A stretch of DNA of 64,000 nucleotides. It comes from Bolinopsis microptera (Eukaryota; Ctenophora; Tentaculata; Lobata; Bolinopsidae). Shown here one piece after another: positions 10,126 through 22,025 of this stretch (positions are counted from its first letter, which is position 1; each line of letters starts with the position of its first letter). The position numbers were made by a program, and so were the translations under genes. The stretch is taken from the NCBI RefSeq assembly GCF_026151205.1, contig NC_087079.1:8546635-8610634 (forward strand), written 5' to 3'. Below the pieces are notes generated by a model. It ran no database searches. It worked only from the letters and a program-made list of their open reading frames with translations, and had not been told where the DNA came from.

Positions 10126-13019
10126 ATCTTTTATACCAATGCTAACGGCCTATTTAATAAAATTGATGAACTAAAATGTATTTTATCAATGTATAAATCT
10201 ATTGAGGTAATCTGTGTAACAGAAACTCATTTTAATAGTGATATATTAGATGCCGAAATTTATATTAAAGGATTTAGTATGTTTAGAAAAGATAGAGATT
10301 TTAGAATTGACAATTCCACTGGCAGTATAAGTGGTGGAGGAGGCTCTATAATTTATGTTAAAAACTGTTGTCATGCTTCACTAGTGAACTCTTTTTTAAA
10401 GGCACCGGATTCTTTAGCTGTTAATATCAACACATCAGGTGGACTGATTAGTATTTGTTGTATTTACAGATCCACTTCATTGAATTTAGAACAGAATAAT
10501 GCATTAATATCTTGTATCAAGAGAATCTGTAGTGAAAGGAATGATTTTGAAACACTCCTTTTAGGAGATTTTAATTTACCAAATGTTTTATGGTAAACTG
10601 GTAGCATAAATAGTAATATTGCAAGCAAGAACCAGTTTTTAGTTACTCAACAGAAATTCATGGATGTTTTCAATGACAGTGGTTTAACTTGGTATTTCAC
10701 CAACGAGACAACTAGAAGACGGCTTGTGAAGGATACTCTCCAGGAGAGTCTTCTTGATCAGGTCCTGTATACAAATGATGCTCTTGTCAACGGTTGTAAG
10801 ATCGTTTCTCCGCTTGGTAAGAGTGATCATGTTGGGATACTTGTCAAACTAGTTGTTTCCCCGGATACTAGCAAATGTTTAAAAGAGAAGATTATCAAAC
10901 CTATATGGGGTAAGATTAAGATAGTTATTAAATTTTAGTTTAAAAAATATCGACTGGGACTATAGTTCTACCAATGATGTTCAAGATATGTGGGCTGAAT
11001 TACATGGTAAACTGGAGACTGTTGCTGCAGCTGTTCCGACTGCTTCGGTTTATCTCGACAACATACCTGTCAAGTTGCCATGGAGTACATCTGCACTTAA
11101 ACGAATGAGAAAGAATAAAGATAAAGCATGGGCTGAGTTTGATATTAATCCATCTGATGTTAATTTTAGTTATGCAAGTAGCAAACAACATACTTATGAA
11201 GTAGCAGAAATTAAAGCTAAAGTTAACTATGAAAAGAAAATTACATCTAATCTAAAGCAGAATTGTAAGTCTTTTTACTCTTATTTACGAAATAAACGTC
11301 AAATTAAATCAAGTGTGGTTTCTTTAGATAGAGGAGATGGTACGCGCACAGATAGTTCAACTGAGTCAGCTGAGGTACTCGCAAGTGCCTTAAGCTCTGT
11401 TTTTGTGCGTGAACCACCTGGCCCTCTCCCTAAAACTGAGAATTTAAGACCTGACAATGAGAGTATTGATGATATTGATGATATGGAAGTCAGCAGTTCT
11501 GATATAAAAAAGCAACTTTTAAAGCTTAACATTTTTAAGAGTTCTGGTCCGGATGGTGTTCATCCGAAGTTGTTGAAATCGCTAGCTTATGACAACAATT
11601 TTGTTGAAGCATTAACTAAATTATTTCAAAAGTGTTCAGATACAGGATCTTTACCTGCAGTGTGGAAATCTGCATCTGTTGTAGCATTGTTTAAAAAGGG
11701 TATTAAATCGGACCCCTTAAATTATAGACCAGTTTCATTAACGTGTATTTTGTGCAAAGTGTATGAAAAGTTGGTGAGAGCACATGTATTAAATTTTCTA
11801 GAACATCGAATTTTGAAGCATCAGCATGGATTTGTTAAGGGTAAATCGTGTTTATCTAATCTTTTAGAGACATTTGATGACATTCTTGACATTTTAGATG
11901 AAGGTGCCCCGGTTGATCTTCTATACTTTGATTTTAGTAAGGCATTCGACACAGTCCCCCACTTTAGACTTCTGTCTAAATTGGAAGGCTTTGGTGTCAA
12001 AGGAAAGGTTTTAGATGTTATTAAAGATTTTCTGACAGACAGGACTATGAAGGTTTCTGTAGAAGGACAATGGTCCGAGGTTAAACATGTTTTATCTGGT
12101 GTTCCTCAGGGGTCAGTTCTAGGCCCTCTCCTATTCATTCTGTATATTAATGATTTGCCTGACCTTGTGAAAAATAAGATAAAGTTATTTGCTGATGATC
12201 TTAAATTAATTGGTAATGCAGCTAACCACGGTAGTGTTGCTGAGGATATCGAAGAATTAGAAGTTTGGGAAAGTATTTGGCTTTTACAATTTAATCCTGC
12301 CAAGTGCAAATCGTATGATTTGTTGGATTGTAAGGAATTTAGTTATTAGAGAAAAGGTTGTTATGATTGCTATATATAAAGCTTTAATAAGACCTCATCT
12401 TGAGTATTGTGTCCAATTGTGGAATCCACCTGCGGCTCATGGAAGTTGGGGGACTGTTTTGGAGCTGGAGAGCGTCCAGAGGCGGTTTACCCGTCTGATT
12501 GATGAGGTGGGTACTCTTCCTTACAGCCGTAGACTGAAAATCCTCAATTTGACAACGCTGGCAGAGCGGCGAATACGTGGGGACCTTATTGAAGCTTTTA
12601 AAGTTATTAATGCTATGACTGATTATGGTTCAGACTTGTTCAGACCAAGCAGATCAGGTCTTAATCTGGTTTCATCCAATAGATGTAGTAAAAGTGTGAC
12701 AAAGGTCAAGAATATCCAGAAGTCTTTTCTCCCGGAGCGAGTTATTCCATATTGGAACAAACTCCCTCCGGACGTCAAGAACTCTGTGACAGTTTTAGGT
12801 TTTAAAATTAAATTAGAAGGATATAAGATAGACATGATTTCTAAAAGTATTACAAATGATTGCTTTTTTTGGAATGTTTCTAATGAAGTTTTAGTAAGAA
12901 TTGAGGGAGCCAGTTATGTCAGTAATAAAGAGAAACATAACAATTATCTTTGGTTCCATCCTTATGTGGCAAAGAAGCGTTTTATAAGTCTTTATTCCAC
13001 TGGGAAGTTTTTAAAATAG
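10126..13019 (+). pseudogene. LINE ORF2 (endonuclease + reverse transcriptase), broken
   Basis: The apurinic-like endonuclease is recognised from YTNANGLFNKIDEL, VTETHFN and LLLGDFNLP. An in-frame TAA at 10594-10596 cuts it, and the same frame goes on to 10938. A frameshift near 10930 leads into the reverse transcriptase (10988-12349) with LYFDFSKAFDTVPH, SGVPQGSVLGPLLF and the catalytic FADD box. Near 12300 the reading jumps from FNPAKCK to a thumb region (IYKALIRPHLEYCVQLWNP), so roughly 60-70 residues are missing. The end (YLWFHPYVAKKRFI) is shared with the fragment at 7321-7752. It cannot make an active enzyme. Confidence 0.85.
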
Positions 13020-13267
13020 GATAATGTTTTTGATGAAATTGTTTTTAAATATTGTATTTGATAATTAATTAATGTTGGTGGGGAAATATTTATTATATAT
13101 TTTTTCACACAGTGCGATGATAGTTTGTAGACATGTGTGATGATGATTTCTCTTGGAGAATTTCTCTTTAGACTCTTAACTTGCGAACAAATTGAAGCAG
13201 CAAACTTTAGGCTAGAAACTTTATTGAATTGAAATAATCATTCCACGTAACAACGTCTTCTTCAGTT

Positions 13268-13303
13268 CTCAAATTATTTGTTATATAGTAGTGTTGAAAG
13301 TAT
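13268..13303 (-). repeat. 36-bp repeat, right inverted copy
   Basis: Reverse-complement partner of 9113-9148 (one mismatch). On the minus strand its inner flank reads CTGAAGAAGACGTTGTTACG, then an A/T-rich stretch with AATAAA, resembling the 3' region of some retroelements. Confidence 0.65.
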
Positions 13304-13353
13304 CATGTGTGATGTCATAAATTTTACTTTACTTTACTTTAAGAGGGGTAAAA

Positions 13354-14211
13354 ATGTTTCGTACAGCATACATACCTCACTCTCATTTGAGCACCAACAC
13401 TTTCATAGAACCCCCAGTGGTCAAAGAGTCTACAAAAAAATCAGCTAGTGCAGTGGGAACCGACTATTTAGTTGATCCCAAGATGTCTGTTATCATAAAG
13501 CAAGTCACAAACAAAAAGGTGGTGTCAAATGATACCTCACTTAAATCAGAGTTTAACAAACTGTTTAAGCAAATGAAGATAAAGTACATTAAAAAGACAA
13601 GATATGGCAACATCATTCTTCAACTAAACTCTGAGGATGATATCAAACAAGTACTAAATGGATGGCAATCCCACTATTTTAAAGACACCAGCGCAAAAAT
13701 GGGCACAGCGATATTCAGAATGACTGACCAGCATCTGACAAAGCATGTAGGCATCATAAGGCATGTCCCCATAAACATTGATATGGGCTCTATCTCTGAT
13801 GGACTTAATAATGCCAATTTGAATAGCACTCACGTAACTCGCTTGGGCAAATCATCAAACTCTGTTAAAGTCATCTTTAAGTCACATGAGGATCTTACAC
13901 AAGCAATAAGCAAGGGATTCGGTCTTGAACACTTATGGCTAGAAGTTGCTCAATTCAAGTTCACCAAAAAACCAATGCAATGTCATGGCTGCAAAAGATT
14001 TGGACACCCTGTGAAATGGTGCCGCAGCAAAGCAGCATGTGGATTCTGTTCCTCAGAAAACCACACTGATAAAGAATGCCCGGAGAGAACCCATCCATCA
14101 AATTACTGCTGCCGCAACTGCAGAGGAAATCATACAGCCTTCTCAAACCAATGCCCACATTTCATAGAAAAAATGAATCTGATTAAACAAAGTAACCACC
14201 ATGATTACTAA
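13354..14211 (+). CDS. LINE ORF1, gag-like protein with zinc knuckles
   Basis: A 285-residue nucleic-acid-binding protein. The central part (VGIIRHVPINIDMGSI, then VKVIFKS) looks like the RRM/PRE_C2HC-like region of Jockey-clade ORF1 proteins. The C-terminus (~residues 209-270) has three Cys/His knuckles: CHGCKRFGHPVKWC, CGFCSSENHTDKEC and CRNCRGNHTAFSNQC. Its stop overlaps the ATG of ORF2 (14202), the usual tight coupling in these elements. The frame is complete. Confidence 0.85.
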   Translation: MFRTAYIPHSHLSTNTFIEPPVVKESTKKSASAVGTDYLVDPKMSVIIKQVTNKKVVSNDTSLKSEFNKLFKQMKIKYIKKTRYGNIILQLNSEDDIKQVLNGWQSHYFKDTSAKMGTAIFRMTDQHLTKHVGIIRHVPINIDMGSISDGLNNANLNSTHVTRLGKSSNSVKVIFKSHEDLTQAISKGFGLEHLWLEVAQFKFTKKPMQCHGCKRFGHPVKWCRSKAACGFCSSENHTDKECPERTHPSNYCCRNCRGNHTAFSNQCPHFIEKMNLIKQSNHHDY

Positions 14212-17200
14212 AAACAACGGAAGTCTTCATATCTGTCAAATAAATGTCAGTGGGCTATCAAACAGGTCTATTACAGCAATTGATAGTTCAAAAATGACAT
14301 TGTGGCTCTACAAGAAACTCTACTGGATAACTCCAGACCCCACTTAAATACCTTTCATAATCTGGATACATTTTCGGTAAACAATAGCAGAGGAGTGTCC
14401 ACCAGTGTTTCCCCCAGGCTTGTCCCACAACAAATCAGTGAACTTCAAGATACAACCACTGATGCACTCTGGGTCACTGTTAGGTACAATTCAACGGTAG
14501 TAATGATTGGTAATGTATATGTAAACCACTCCCTAACTTCTACAAACAACCTGAGCTCAGCACTTACCAACATCACGAAAGCTCTCCAATACTGCTCCAA
14601 GTTCAAAATCAAAGATGTAATAATAATTGGTGACTTCAACAGTAGGCACATCTCCTGGGGAGATATCATCACAACCGACCGTGGAAGACAGCTGGATTCA
14701 TTCATCGCTCAGCATAATCTGACATGCATCACTCCGAACACCAATACATTCGTCTCCCATAATGGTGGGAGTATCATTGACCTTGCTTTGTTGAAGGGTA
14801 AAGTATGTAGGCTATACCAATCGTCCAGCATTGACAGTGAAAGTGAACTCTTCACAGGTGCTCCAAATAGAGGTCACTTACCAATCATCCACCAATTCTG
14901 TCACGCACAAACTGCTCAATCTGCATCTCCTCTTCTCTACTGGGACATTGATAAAACAGACTGGAATGCTTGGTGTGGATCACTTAACAGGGCCCTTCTC
15001 CTTGGCATAACTGGCAGGATCAACTCTTACATAGACCCTCTAAAGCTGTGGCAAGACTTTAAAAACATTTTATCTGCGATTGGTAATGAATGGATTCCTC
15101 TCAAGAAAGTCAGTACCCACTCAAAACCTTTCTGGAACTCTCTCCTTACAGACCTTTCACGAACTCTTCAAGCTGCGCAGGAAACCATGAAAACCAGCTA
15201 CACACCGTATAACATCTCCCTCCACAAACAAGCAAAGGAGGAGTTTTCTAATACCTTGATATCCGAAAAAAACAAATGGATTCATCAGCAACTGGAAAAT
15301 CTCAATGTTGCTCAGTCTCAAATATTCTGGAAAAATTATAAGAAGACATTGACCAATAAGCCTAACGAGTACATGGGAAATCTTATGGATGGTGGTATCC
15401 TCCACTCTGACAGAACTCAGAAAGAAAACATCTTGTACAAATCATTCTTCTCGGGTGAACACATGAATGGATGCAGTTTTGATCATGTCTTCGAACAAGA
15501 AATCAATAGCTGCTATGACAACATTATATCAACTCAGTTCCCTACCGACCAATTAGATCCAATCATTAATGATCATCTGAATGGGAAAATAGGTCTAGAG
15601 GAAGTTACTTTAGCACTGAAGGCTCAAAATAGCAATGCCAAAAGTTTTGACACTGATAATCTTCACCCAAAAATCCTGAAACATCTGCCTGTGTCAGCTC
15701 TTCAGATTCTAACAAAACTATATGACCTTGTCCTTGAGACTGGTGTATGGGTCTGGGAGGTATCCAATGTCACTTTCATCAAAAAGGATGGGAAGGATAA
15801 CTACATGAACCCCTCTGCTTATAGACCAATATCGATATCATCATATGTTGGAAAGCTGCTAGAAAAGATCTTGGAACGAAGAATAAAGCTCCATTGCGAA
15901 CTAGAGGGCTTACTCGACGAAGAGCAAGAAGGCTTTAGACCTCAAAGAAATACTGCAAGGTATCTTTATAAATTAGTAGCTACTCTAGATGAATGCAAGA
16001 GGAAAAAACTCACTACTTTCCTACTATGCATCGATTTTAGCAAAGCATTTGATAGTGTATGGGTGAAAGGCCTGATTTTCAAGCTCAGCAAATACCAAAT
16101 ACAAGGGAACATTTTGCGGATAATAAATAACTTCCTGTTATCCCGCAAAGTACGGCTGAGGGTTAACAACAGTCTCGGATTTCAACGCTCATGTGGATGG
16201 TTTGGGCTTCCCCAAGGCTCTGTCCTTGCACCCCTGCTATTTATCCTCTACATCTCGGATATGTTATGCAAGGACCAGCTCCCACTGGAATGCAGCTCTA
16301 ACTCAAGCCTCTTCAAATATGCTGATGATGGAAGCATAGCAGTCTCTCACATAGATCCTATATGTGCTCATCGAATTATGCAGTTGATGTGCAAGTACCT
16401 TCATGTCTGGTGCAGTAAGTGGAAACTTATCCCAAACTGCGACAAAAACAAGACCGAGTGTATTATGATCACACCAACATCCTCATCTGCACCTGATGTC
16501 ACAGCCTTTGGACCACTCATTATCGGCAGTAGACCCATAACATATACATGTCAATCAACTGTTCTTGGACTGAGGATAGACGACAAACTTACGTTCAAGA
16601 GTCACGCAAAATTTAAATTGAAACAATGCTGGTTTGCCTGGTACAGGATCACTCAAAACTCCACCCGCCACAGAGGCCTGAATGCAAGCTCACTCAAAAT
16701 GCTCTTCAAAACAGTAGTACTCACAAAACTTCTATATGCTGCTCCAATATGGCTAAAAGATAACCTAGACACTTTCAAAGACTTCTATGCCAGGGTCCTC
16801 TTGAAAATAAGTGGATCCACTCACCATCCTCCCAAAGATTTGACATCTGTCGCGCTTGGAATTCCACCCCTTGAGATATCCTACAAGATGATCACTATAA
16901 AATTCATAATAAAAGCACTTACAAGTGACCCATTTATGCAAGGACTCATCTTACAGCTAGAGGAGGCAAAGGCCCATCGATATCAGCACCATATTGATGA
17001 GATACGTAAGTTCCTAACGTGGACAAGGGGGTCCAACGAGCTCAACAGAAGCAGAATAGACCTTCTGACTAGTGTCCACAACGGTGTTGTCAGCTATTCA
17101 AAAGACGAAATAACCCGCTTTATGGACTTCACTTGGAATAAACATCTCCTACTGAACCCTAGAATAAATCCGGGTGAGATACTGGATAACATCGATGAGA

Positions 17201-17526
17201 GGAGCAAAAAGTTGTTTCCTCGCTACTCAAGCAGGAGCACAGACACTAAAGTAATGTCTCTCTTGCATGGCCATGACATCACCTTCACAGCGTTCAAGGC
17301 AAGGGTTGCCAACAACTGCGACCCTCAGTGTCCGAATTGTCAGATGTTGGACAACAATTACCATCGAATCTTCTCTTGTCCACTGTACCGCTGTTCCTAC
17401 AGAGAAACCATTCAAGAGCACTCCACTAGTGACCAACCATGCTGGTCTATCTTAAGAGATGGTAGTGATGGCAGCATCACTGCCTTCCGATCTTTAGCAC
17501 AGATCGCCATCGATGAACTATCATAG
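14202..17526 (+). CDS. LINE ORF2, endonuclease/reverse transcriptase, one frameshift near 14290
   Basis: ORF2 starts at ATG 14202, overlapping the end of ORF1, and reads HICQINVSGLSNRSI. It then shifts by one base around the AAAAA at ~14290-14295 into a 1,074-codon open frame to 17526. The endonuclease shows DIVALQET, IIGDFNSRHISWG and GHLPIIHQF. The reverse transcriptase shows LCIDFSKAFDSVW, GLPQGSVLAPLLFILY and the catalytic YADD box. The C-terminus has a Cys/His knuckle (CDPQCPNC...HRIFSC). No RNase H domain is seen. Apart from the shift the protein looks intact. Confidence 0.85.
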
Positions 17527-18052
17527 AATTGATACTTATACTTATTAGTGCTCCTTCACCTCCATCCCCCTTCATGTCCTACATCTCCTTATGACATCAC
17601 TCCCCCTTCAGCCTCTACTACTCCTTTACTACTCCATCTACTGCCTCATCTTCTGGACATCATTATCTTCTAGTTTAGTTGAGAATTCTCAACACCCACT
17701 TCCAAGTCGAGTACTCTCGACCCACTTAGTCCACATACCTTGCAAACTTACAGCAGGGTATTTGTAATGGTCTAAGTCCCTAATACACGCCAAAGATGGT
17801 TCCTCTATACTCAACCGTAGGAGAAGAGAATTAGGTGACTGTATTTTGTTCTAATGTTGATATTAATATAAGTATGTTCTAGTTGTTACTCCTTTTGTTT
17901 TAACGTTTTTATGGTACTCTCCTTAAATTATTTCAATGCAGTCACTCAGATGATTTTTAAATCAGGACACTTAAATAAAGACACATACTCTGCCCACAAT
18001 AAGGGGCCATAATTTTTAAATTATGTAACAGTATAGAATTATTATTATTATT
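17527..18052 (+). other. 3' untranslated region and ATT tail of the Jockey-like LINE
   Basis: Non-coding, pyrimidine-rich at first, ending in a short ATTATTATTATTATTAG repeat. A short microsatellite tail is the usual end of LINEs that lack poly(A). Confidence 0.6.
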
Positions 18053-18989
18053 AGTATACATATAATTTTAGCGATGGTAATTGTCTAGGTATAAGGATAT
18101 ACACCCTCGAAAAATGAATAAACCAATGCAATATTTAGATATCATATCTTCCTCAAATCCTTCTAACTTAACTGAAAAAATTAAACTTTAAGGTTAACCC
18201 ATTGGTCGGGGAGTTCAAAGAGTTGTTACAATAATTATAGTTAAGTGTTATTAAGGAATGGTGGAGAACAAGTTATATTACATTTATTCTACCACTTATT
18301 TTTATACCACTATCTTAAAAATAGAATTAAATTGAACAATAGAGCAACTATAAGTTGAAGTCCTAAAACTTTTTAAATTTTGCAATGGGGCTCGATATGT
18401 TTGCTGTTACAATCCAGACACGGCTAGGTGGTTGAAATATGCGCGGCGTACGCGCGCGTACATACCTAGTTTTAAATACTTTCAAACAGATTATGGTTTA
18501 CTGGGCCGCGCTCAGCCTGTCATTCCGCCTAATCTCTATTCCGCCTAATCAGTAATCTCTATGTTTATGAACATAATAGCCTGAGGTCCCCAGGTAAATT
18601 ATGGTTTGAATCAAATTAGATATTTATTTTTGTTTTAATTAATAATTAAGTTCCGTGAAAATTAAATTCATTCCTTGACGGATGTTAAGCGTCTAAATTT
18701 CTTCGAAGTAGCGCGCGCCGCTTTCTTTTCGAAATTGCCGGATGGCAAGTGCTACGAAGTAGCGCGCGCCGGGCCAAATCATTAACAATGGTCAAATTCA
18801 TGCCTAGCCTCAATACAATAAATATATAATTTACTTAATTAAGTGCGATCCAGCTCAGGAAACATTACTGGCTGGCGGGCCTAACTTGGAAAGTAAAAGA
18901 AATAAAGAATTCCGGTTTTTTGAAAAATTTTGACCGTTTAAAAATAACGTTTCCTCCCTAGGAGTAAAATTAGGGACAACGTAAATTTT
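18053..18989. other. Intergenic repeat-rich DNA
   Basis: No gene. At 18676-18775 two related units, each ending in GAAGTAGCGCGCGCCG, stand in tandem; possible flanking duplication AAATTCAT suggests another short retroposed element, but this is weaker than the SINE copies described next. The ends at 18978-18989 form the left target duplication of the first SINE copy. Confidence 0.4.
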
Positions 18990-19091
18990 TGGAGGACTTC
19001 GACGCGCCGCGCGAACTAGCATTCTTGCTTCGTCGTCGATCGTTGCTGTGCTTCGCAAAGCAACGATCTTGACGGATTGACATCGTCAATC
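18990..19091 (-). mobile_element. SINE-like element, copy 1
   Basis: 102 bp flanked by the 12-bp direct repeat AACGTAAATTTT (18978-18989 and 19092-19103). On the minus strand it begins GATTGACGATGTCAATCC, the same head as copies 2-4, but its body and end (GTCGAAGTCCTCCA) diverge. Confidence 0.65.
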
Positions 19092-19544
19092 AACGTAAAT
19101 TTTAAATTATTTTAAAATCTCCAAAAAAGTCACATTTTGAGTCGTTAAAAAGTTCGCAAATTTAACTTTGCGGATTCCTTAGGGTGGATGGTTTTTTAAT
19201 CGTATTTATGGAATTTGTACCGTTGTAAAGCTTACATTATGACAGTTCAGATGGCGAAAGTTTTATCGAAAATGGACCAGCCATTGTTCTGGAAATAACA
19301 ATAATATCAATTGAGTAAACAATAATATCTATGACCAATTTAACCATATTAAGAAATGTGGTCGACGATCCAGTATTGAGCATATGTGCAATTGTGCGAG
19401 TACAGTATTCTAATTGCCCCCTTCGAGCAGCTAAGGTGCGTCTTACTAGCAGTCATGTGACCGAGATCACGTGATAACACCTTTAACTAACTTATAGCCC
19501 TGAGGATCAATTGGTACAATGTGTATTGAGGTAAATTGATCGGG
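19092..19544. other. Spacer between SINE-like copies
   Basis: AT-rich non-coding sequence; nothing recognisable beyond the flanking target duplications. Confidence 0.4.
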
Positions 19545-19667
19545 TTGTAGCGCGATGCACTACTGGGTCGCGCGCGCATCAAATAATGCTTCTCGCAACC
19601 ACTTCGGTAGATCGGCGAGATGCACCACTGTGCCTCACCGAGCTGCGAAGGATTGACATCGTGAATC
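19545..19667 (-). mobile_element. SINE-like element, copy 2
   Basis: 123 bp flanked by the 11-bp direct repeat AATTGATCGGG (19534-19544 and 19668-19678). On the minus strand it begins GATTCACGATGTCAATCC and ends CGCGCTACAA. The body has two related halves, each with a CGC-rich block followed by CAGTAGTGCAT or CAGTGGTGCAT. Confidence 0.75.
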
Positions 19668-20029
19668 AATTGATCGGGGTATGTTTTATTATATAATATC
19701 AGTATTTACACTGAAACATTCAATAGCTTTCCTTAGCTGTTGGAACAGTGAAAGACCAAAATATTAGATGTTAACCCTGAGCAAATTGTAGCTTGTAGTT
19801 GTACATTTAATATAATCAATAATACTACATACTACCTTGTCGGACTTTATTTAAACGGACTTTAGTTCATAGTTGGATGCTAGAAGCCCAAGTTTACAAT
19901 TTACCTCGGAAATATATCTCGTACCGTTTTAAAACCAGATCTCGGAGAAAGGTTCACCTTAGAGTATTTTAAACCTAATTCTCGGTCAGACGTTTTACAA
20001 TCTCCGAACAGTGTGACTATAATTATTTG

Positions 20030-20360
20030 GCCAGTTGGTAGATCACCGACCGGCTATAAGACGGCTACTAACCGCAAACCGGCTTATAGCCGGCTACAAA
20101 TTTTATAGCCGGCTATAAGCCGGCTTATAGCCGGTTAGTAGCCGCTTACATTTGATGTTGAGCGACGGCTATTAGCCGGTTATAAGCCTGCTATTAGCCG
20201 TTTTGGTATTAAAAGTGGTTATAAGCCGGCTATAAGCCGGCTTATAGCCGGTTAGTAGCCGCTTACATTTGTTGTTGAGCGACGGCTATTAGCCGGTTAA
20301 AAGCCTGCTATTAGCCGTTTTGGTATTAAAAGTGGTTATGTTATAAGCCGGCTATAATCC
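20030..20360. repeat. 117-bp tandem repeat built of GCCGGC palindromes
   Basis: Two full 117-bp units, marked by GCCGCTTACATTTG at about 20141 and 20258, plus partial flanking copies. The units are full of TATAGCCGGCTATA-type dyads, so either strand can fold into several hairpins. No coding potential. Confidence 0.7.
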
Positions 20361-20415
20361 GGGATTCCTGTTTTCTGACTGGCTGAATTGTGTTACGTTG
20401 CGTGCTGCTCATGCT

Positions 20416-20535
20416 TTAATTGACGATGTCAATTCATGGCAGCTCGGCGCGGCACAGTAGCGCATCTCGCCGATCTGTCGCTGTGAGAAGCCTCATTGAG
20501 TGCGCGGCGCGGCACAGTATCGCATCGCGCTACAA
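20416..20535 (+). mobile_element. SINE-like element, copy 3
   Basis: 120 bp flanked by the 8-bp repeat CTCATGCT (20408-20415 and 20536-20543). It has the GACGATGTCAAT head and the CGCGCTACAA end. The dimeric build is clearest here: GGCGCGGCACAGTAGCGCAT and GGCGCGGCACAGTATCGCAT occur once in each half. Its right target duplication touches that of the large palindromic element. Confidence 0.75.
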
Positions 20536-21319
20536 CTCATGCTGGCTGAGTAGTGTAAGAGGATTTTTTCGAGCTCCGTTTACCCCTAAAATTGGGGCAC
20601 ATTTAACTTTAGCACAGTTGACTAATCTGCCACATTTTAGCCAGAGGTTACAAGTTCGAATCCCAGTCGGAGTCGTTCTCCAATATAATGTGGTTATATT
20701 ATTATTTTACACATTTTAGCCTAGTTTAACCCATCAAGCAATTATCTAACCCTACATTATGCGATACAAATGTATCAATTAAATACATTCATCACAGTCA
20801 CACAGCAGAAGTCGTTAAATGAATAGTGTACACGTTCACGTACAATTACATCAGTTGTCTATCGACATTATTAACATCTGGTTCAAGGCGACCTCTGCAG
20901 TACAATGTACTGATAAAGGGATATAGTGACTTATGTGCTAGCTAAATTTAACTAGAGTGTACAGTTTAGGACAACACCTGGTTGATATGGTAACGTAATG
21001 AGAAAGCACTTTTCAGGACGGTTACTCAATAGTACCAATTGATTGTACCGTCATTGTAAAGTAAAGTTACGGCAACAGCTGTGTTTTATTTGTACTTGAC
21101 AGATATTTGCTTAATTTAAGAACCAAATAAAACTAATATATATATATATATATCAGCATGGTATTTTAGTACAATATTGTAGAAATCATACCCGTAAATA
21201 TTTGCTCGGTATCTGGCAGCAGTTCATCGATTAATGTTCCGTGTTCTGTTTCCTGGTATTTTGTGAGCGGAATATTTTCTTGAGTAGGATAAGATGAAAT
21301 CCGTCACCTTATCTTACAC

Positions 21320-21878
21320 AATACTGAATACTGAATGAATACTGAATACTGAATGAATACTGAATGAATACTGAATACTGAATGAATACTGAATGAATAC
21401 TGAATGAATACTGAATGAATACTGAATACTGAATGAATACTGAATGAATACTGAATACTGAATGAATACTGAATGAATACTGAATGAATAATGAATACTG
21501 AATGAATACTGAATACTGAATGAATACTGAATGAATACTGAATACTGAATGAATACTGAATGAATACTGAATGAATACTGAATGAATAATGAATACTGAA
21601 TGAATACTGAATGAATACTGAATGAATACTGAATGAATACTGAATGAATACTGAATGAATACTGAATGAATACTGAATGAATACTGAATGAATACTGAAT
21701 GAATACTGAATGAATACTGAATGAATACTGAATGAATACTGAATGAATACTGAATAATGAATGAATACTGAATGAATACTGAATGAATACTGAATACTGA
21801 ATGAATACTGAATGAATACTGAATGAATACTGAATGAATACTGAATAATACTGAATAATATACTGAATACTGAATGAT
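21320..21878 (+). repeat. TGAATACTGAATGAATAC minisatellite, left arm
   Basis: About 560 bp of 9/13-bp alternations of GAATACT and GAATGAATACT. It is mirrored in the right arm at 25396-25966, with a different order of variants. Confidence 0.9.
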
Positions 21879-22025
21879 AATTATGATGTATTACTTTTTA
21901 AGTTATAATGTAGACAAGGAAACACACGTTTAGATTTTTGAAGATAACTTTAACTAAACTATATTCAATAACTCTATATATCCAAATACTTATCTCAATA
22001 ATTATCAACGTTTTGGTTATAAAGT

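Larger units (their letters stand above)
9104..13267 (+). mobile_element. CR1-like non-LTR retrotransposon, decayed
   Basis: The element has an ORF1 with a PHD-like finger, an APE-type endonuclease and a reverse transcriptase in the usual order, but with an in-frame stop, a frameshift and an internal deletion. The exact ends are uncertain. The 5' boundary lies near the TTA at 9101 and the 3' boundary near the 36-bp repeat at 13268. The 3' untranslated part (13020-13267) is AT-rich and has no clear tail repeat. Confidence 0.8.
13304..18052 (+). mobile_element. Jockey-like non-LTR retrotransposon, nearly full length
   Basis: The element has an ORF1 with CCHC knuckles, an ORF2 with endonuclease and reverse transcriptase, a ~510-bp 3' untranslated region and a terminal ATT-repeat tail (18037-18051). 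A TACTTTACTTTAC simple repeat precedes ORF1 at about 13325. The only obvious lesion is a single frameshift at the start of ORF2, so this is a young copy. The exact 5' end is not resolved. Confidence 0.85.

Noticed and set aside
13196-13280. Hammerhead ribozyme on the minus strand (CTGAAGA near the 36-bp repeat)
   Set aside because: The CUGANGA core is present, but the required GAAA box and flanking helix are not; the match is too partial.
20640-20670. tRNA-like GTTCGAATCCC in the element's terminal repeats (mirrored near 26540)
   Set aside because: It resembles a B box, but no cloverleaf, T-stem or acceptor stem can be formed around it.
21320-21878. CRISPR-like regular repeat
   Set aside because: Units are contiguous with no unique spacers, in a eukaryotic transposon; it is a minisatellite.
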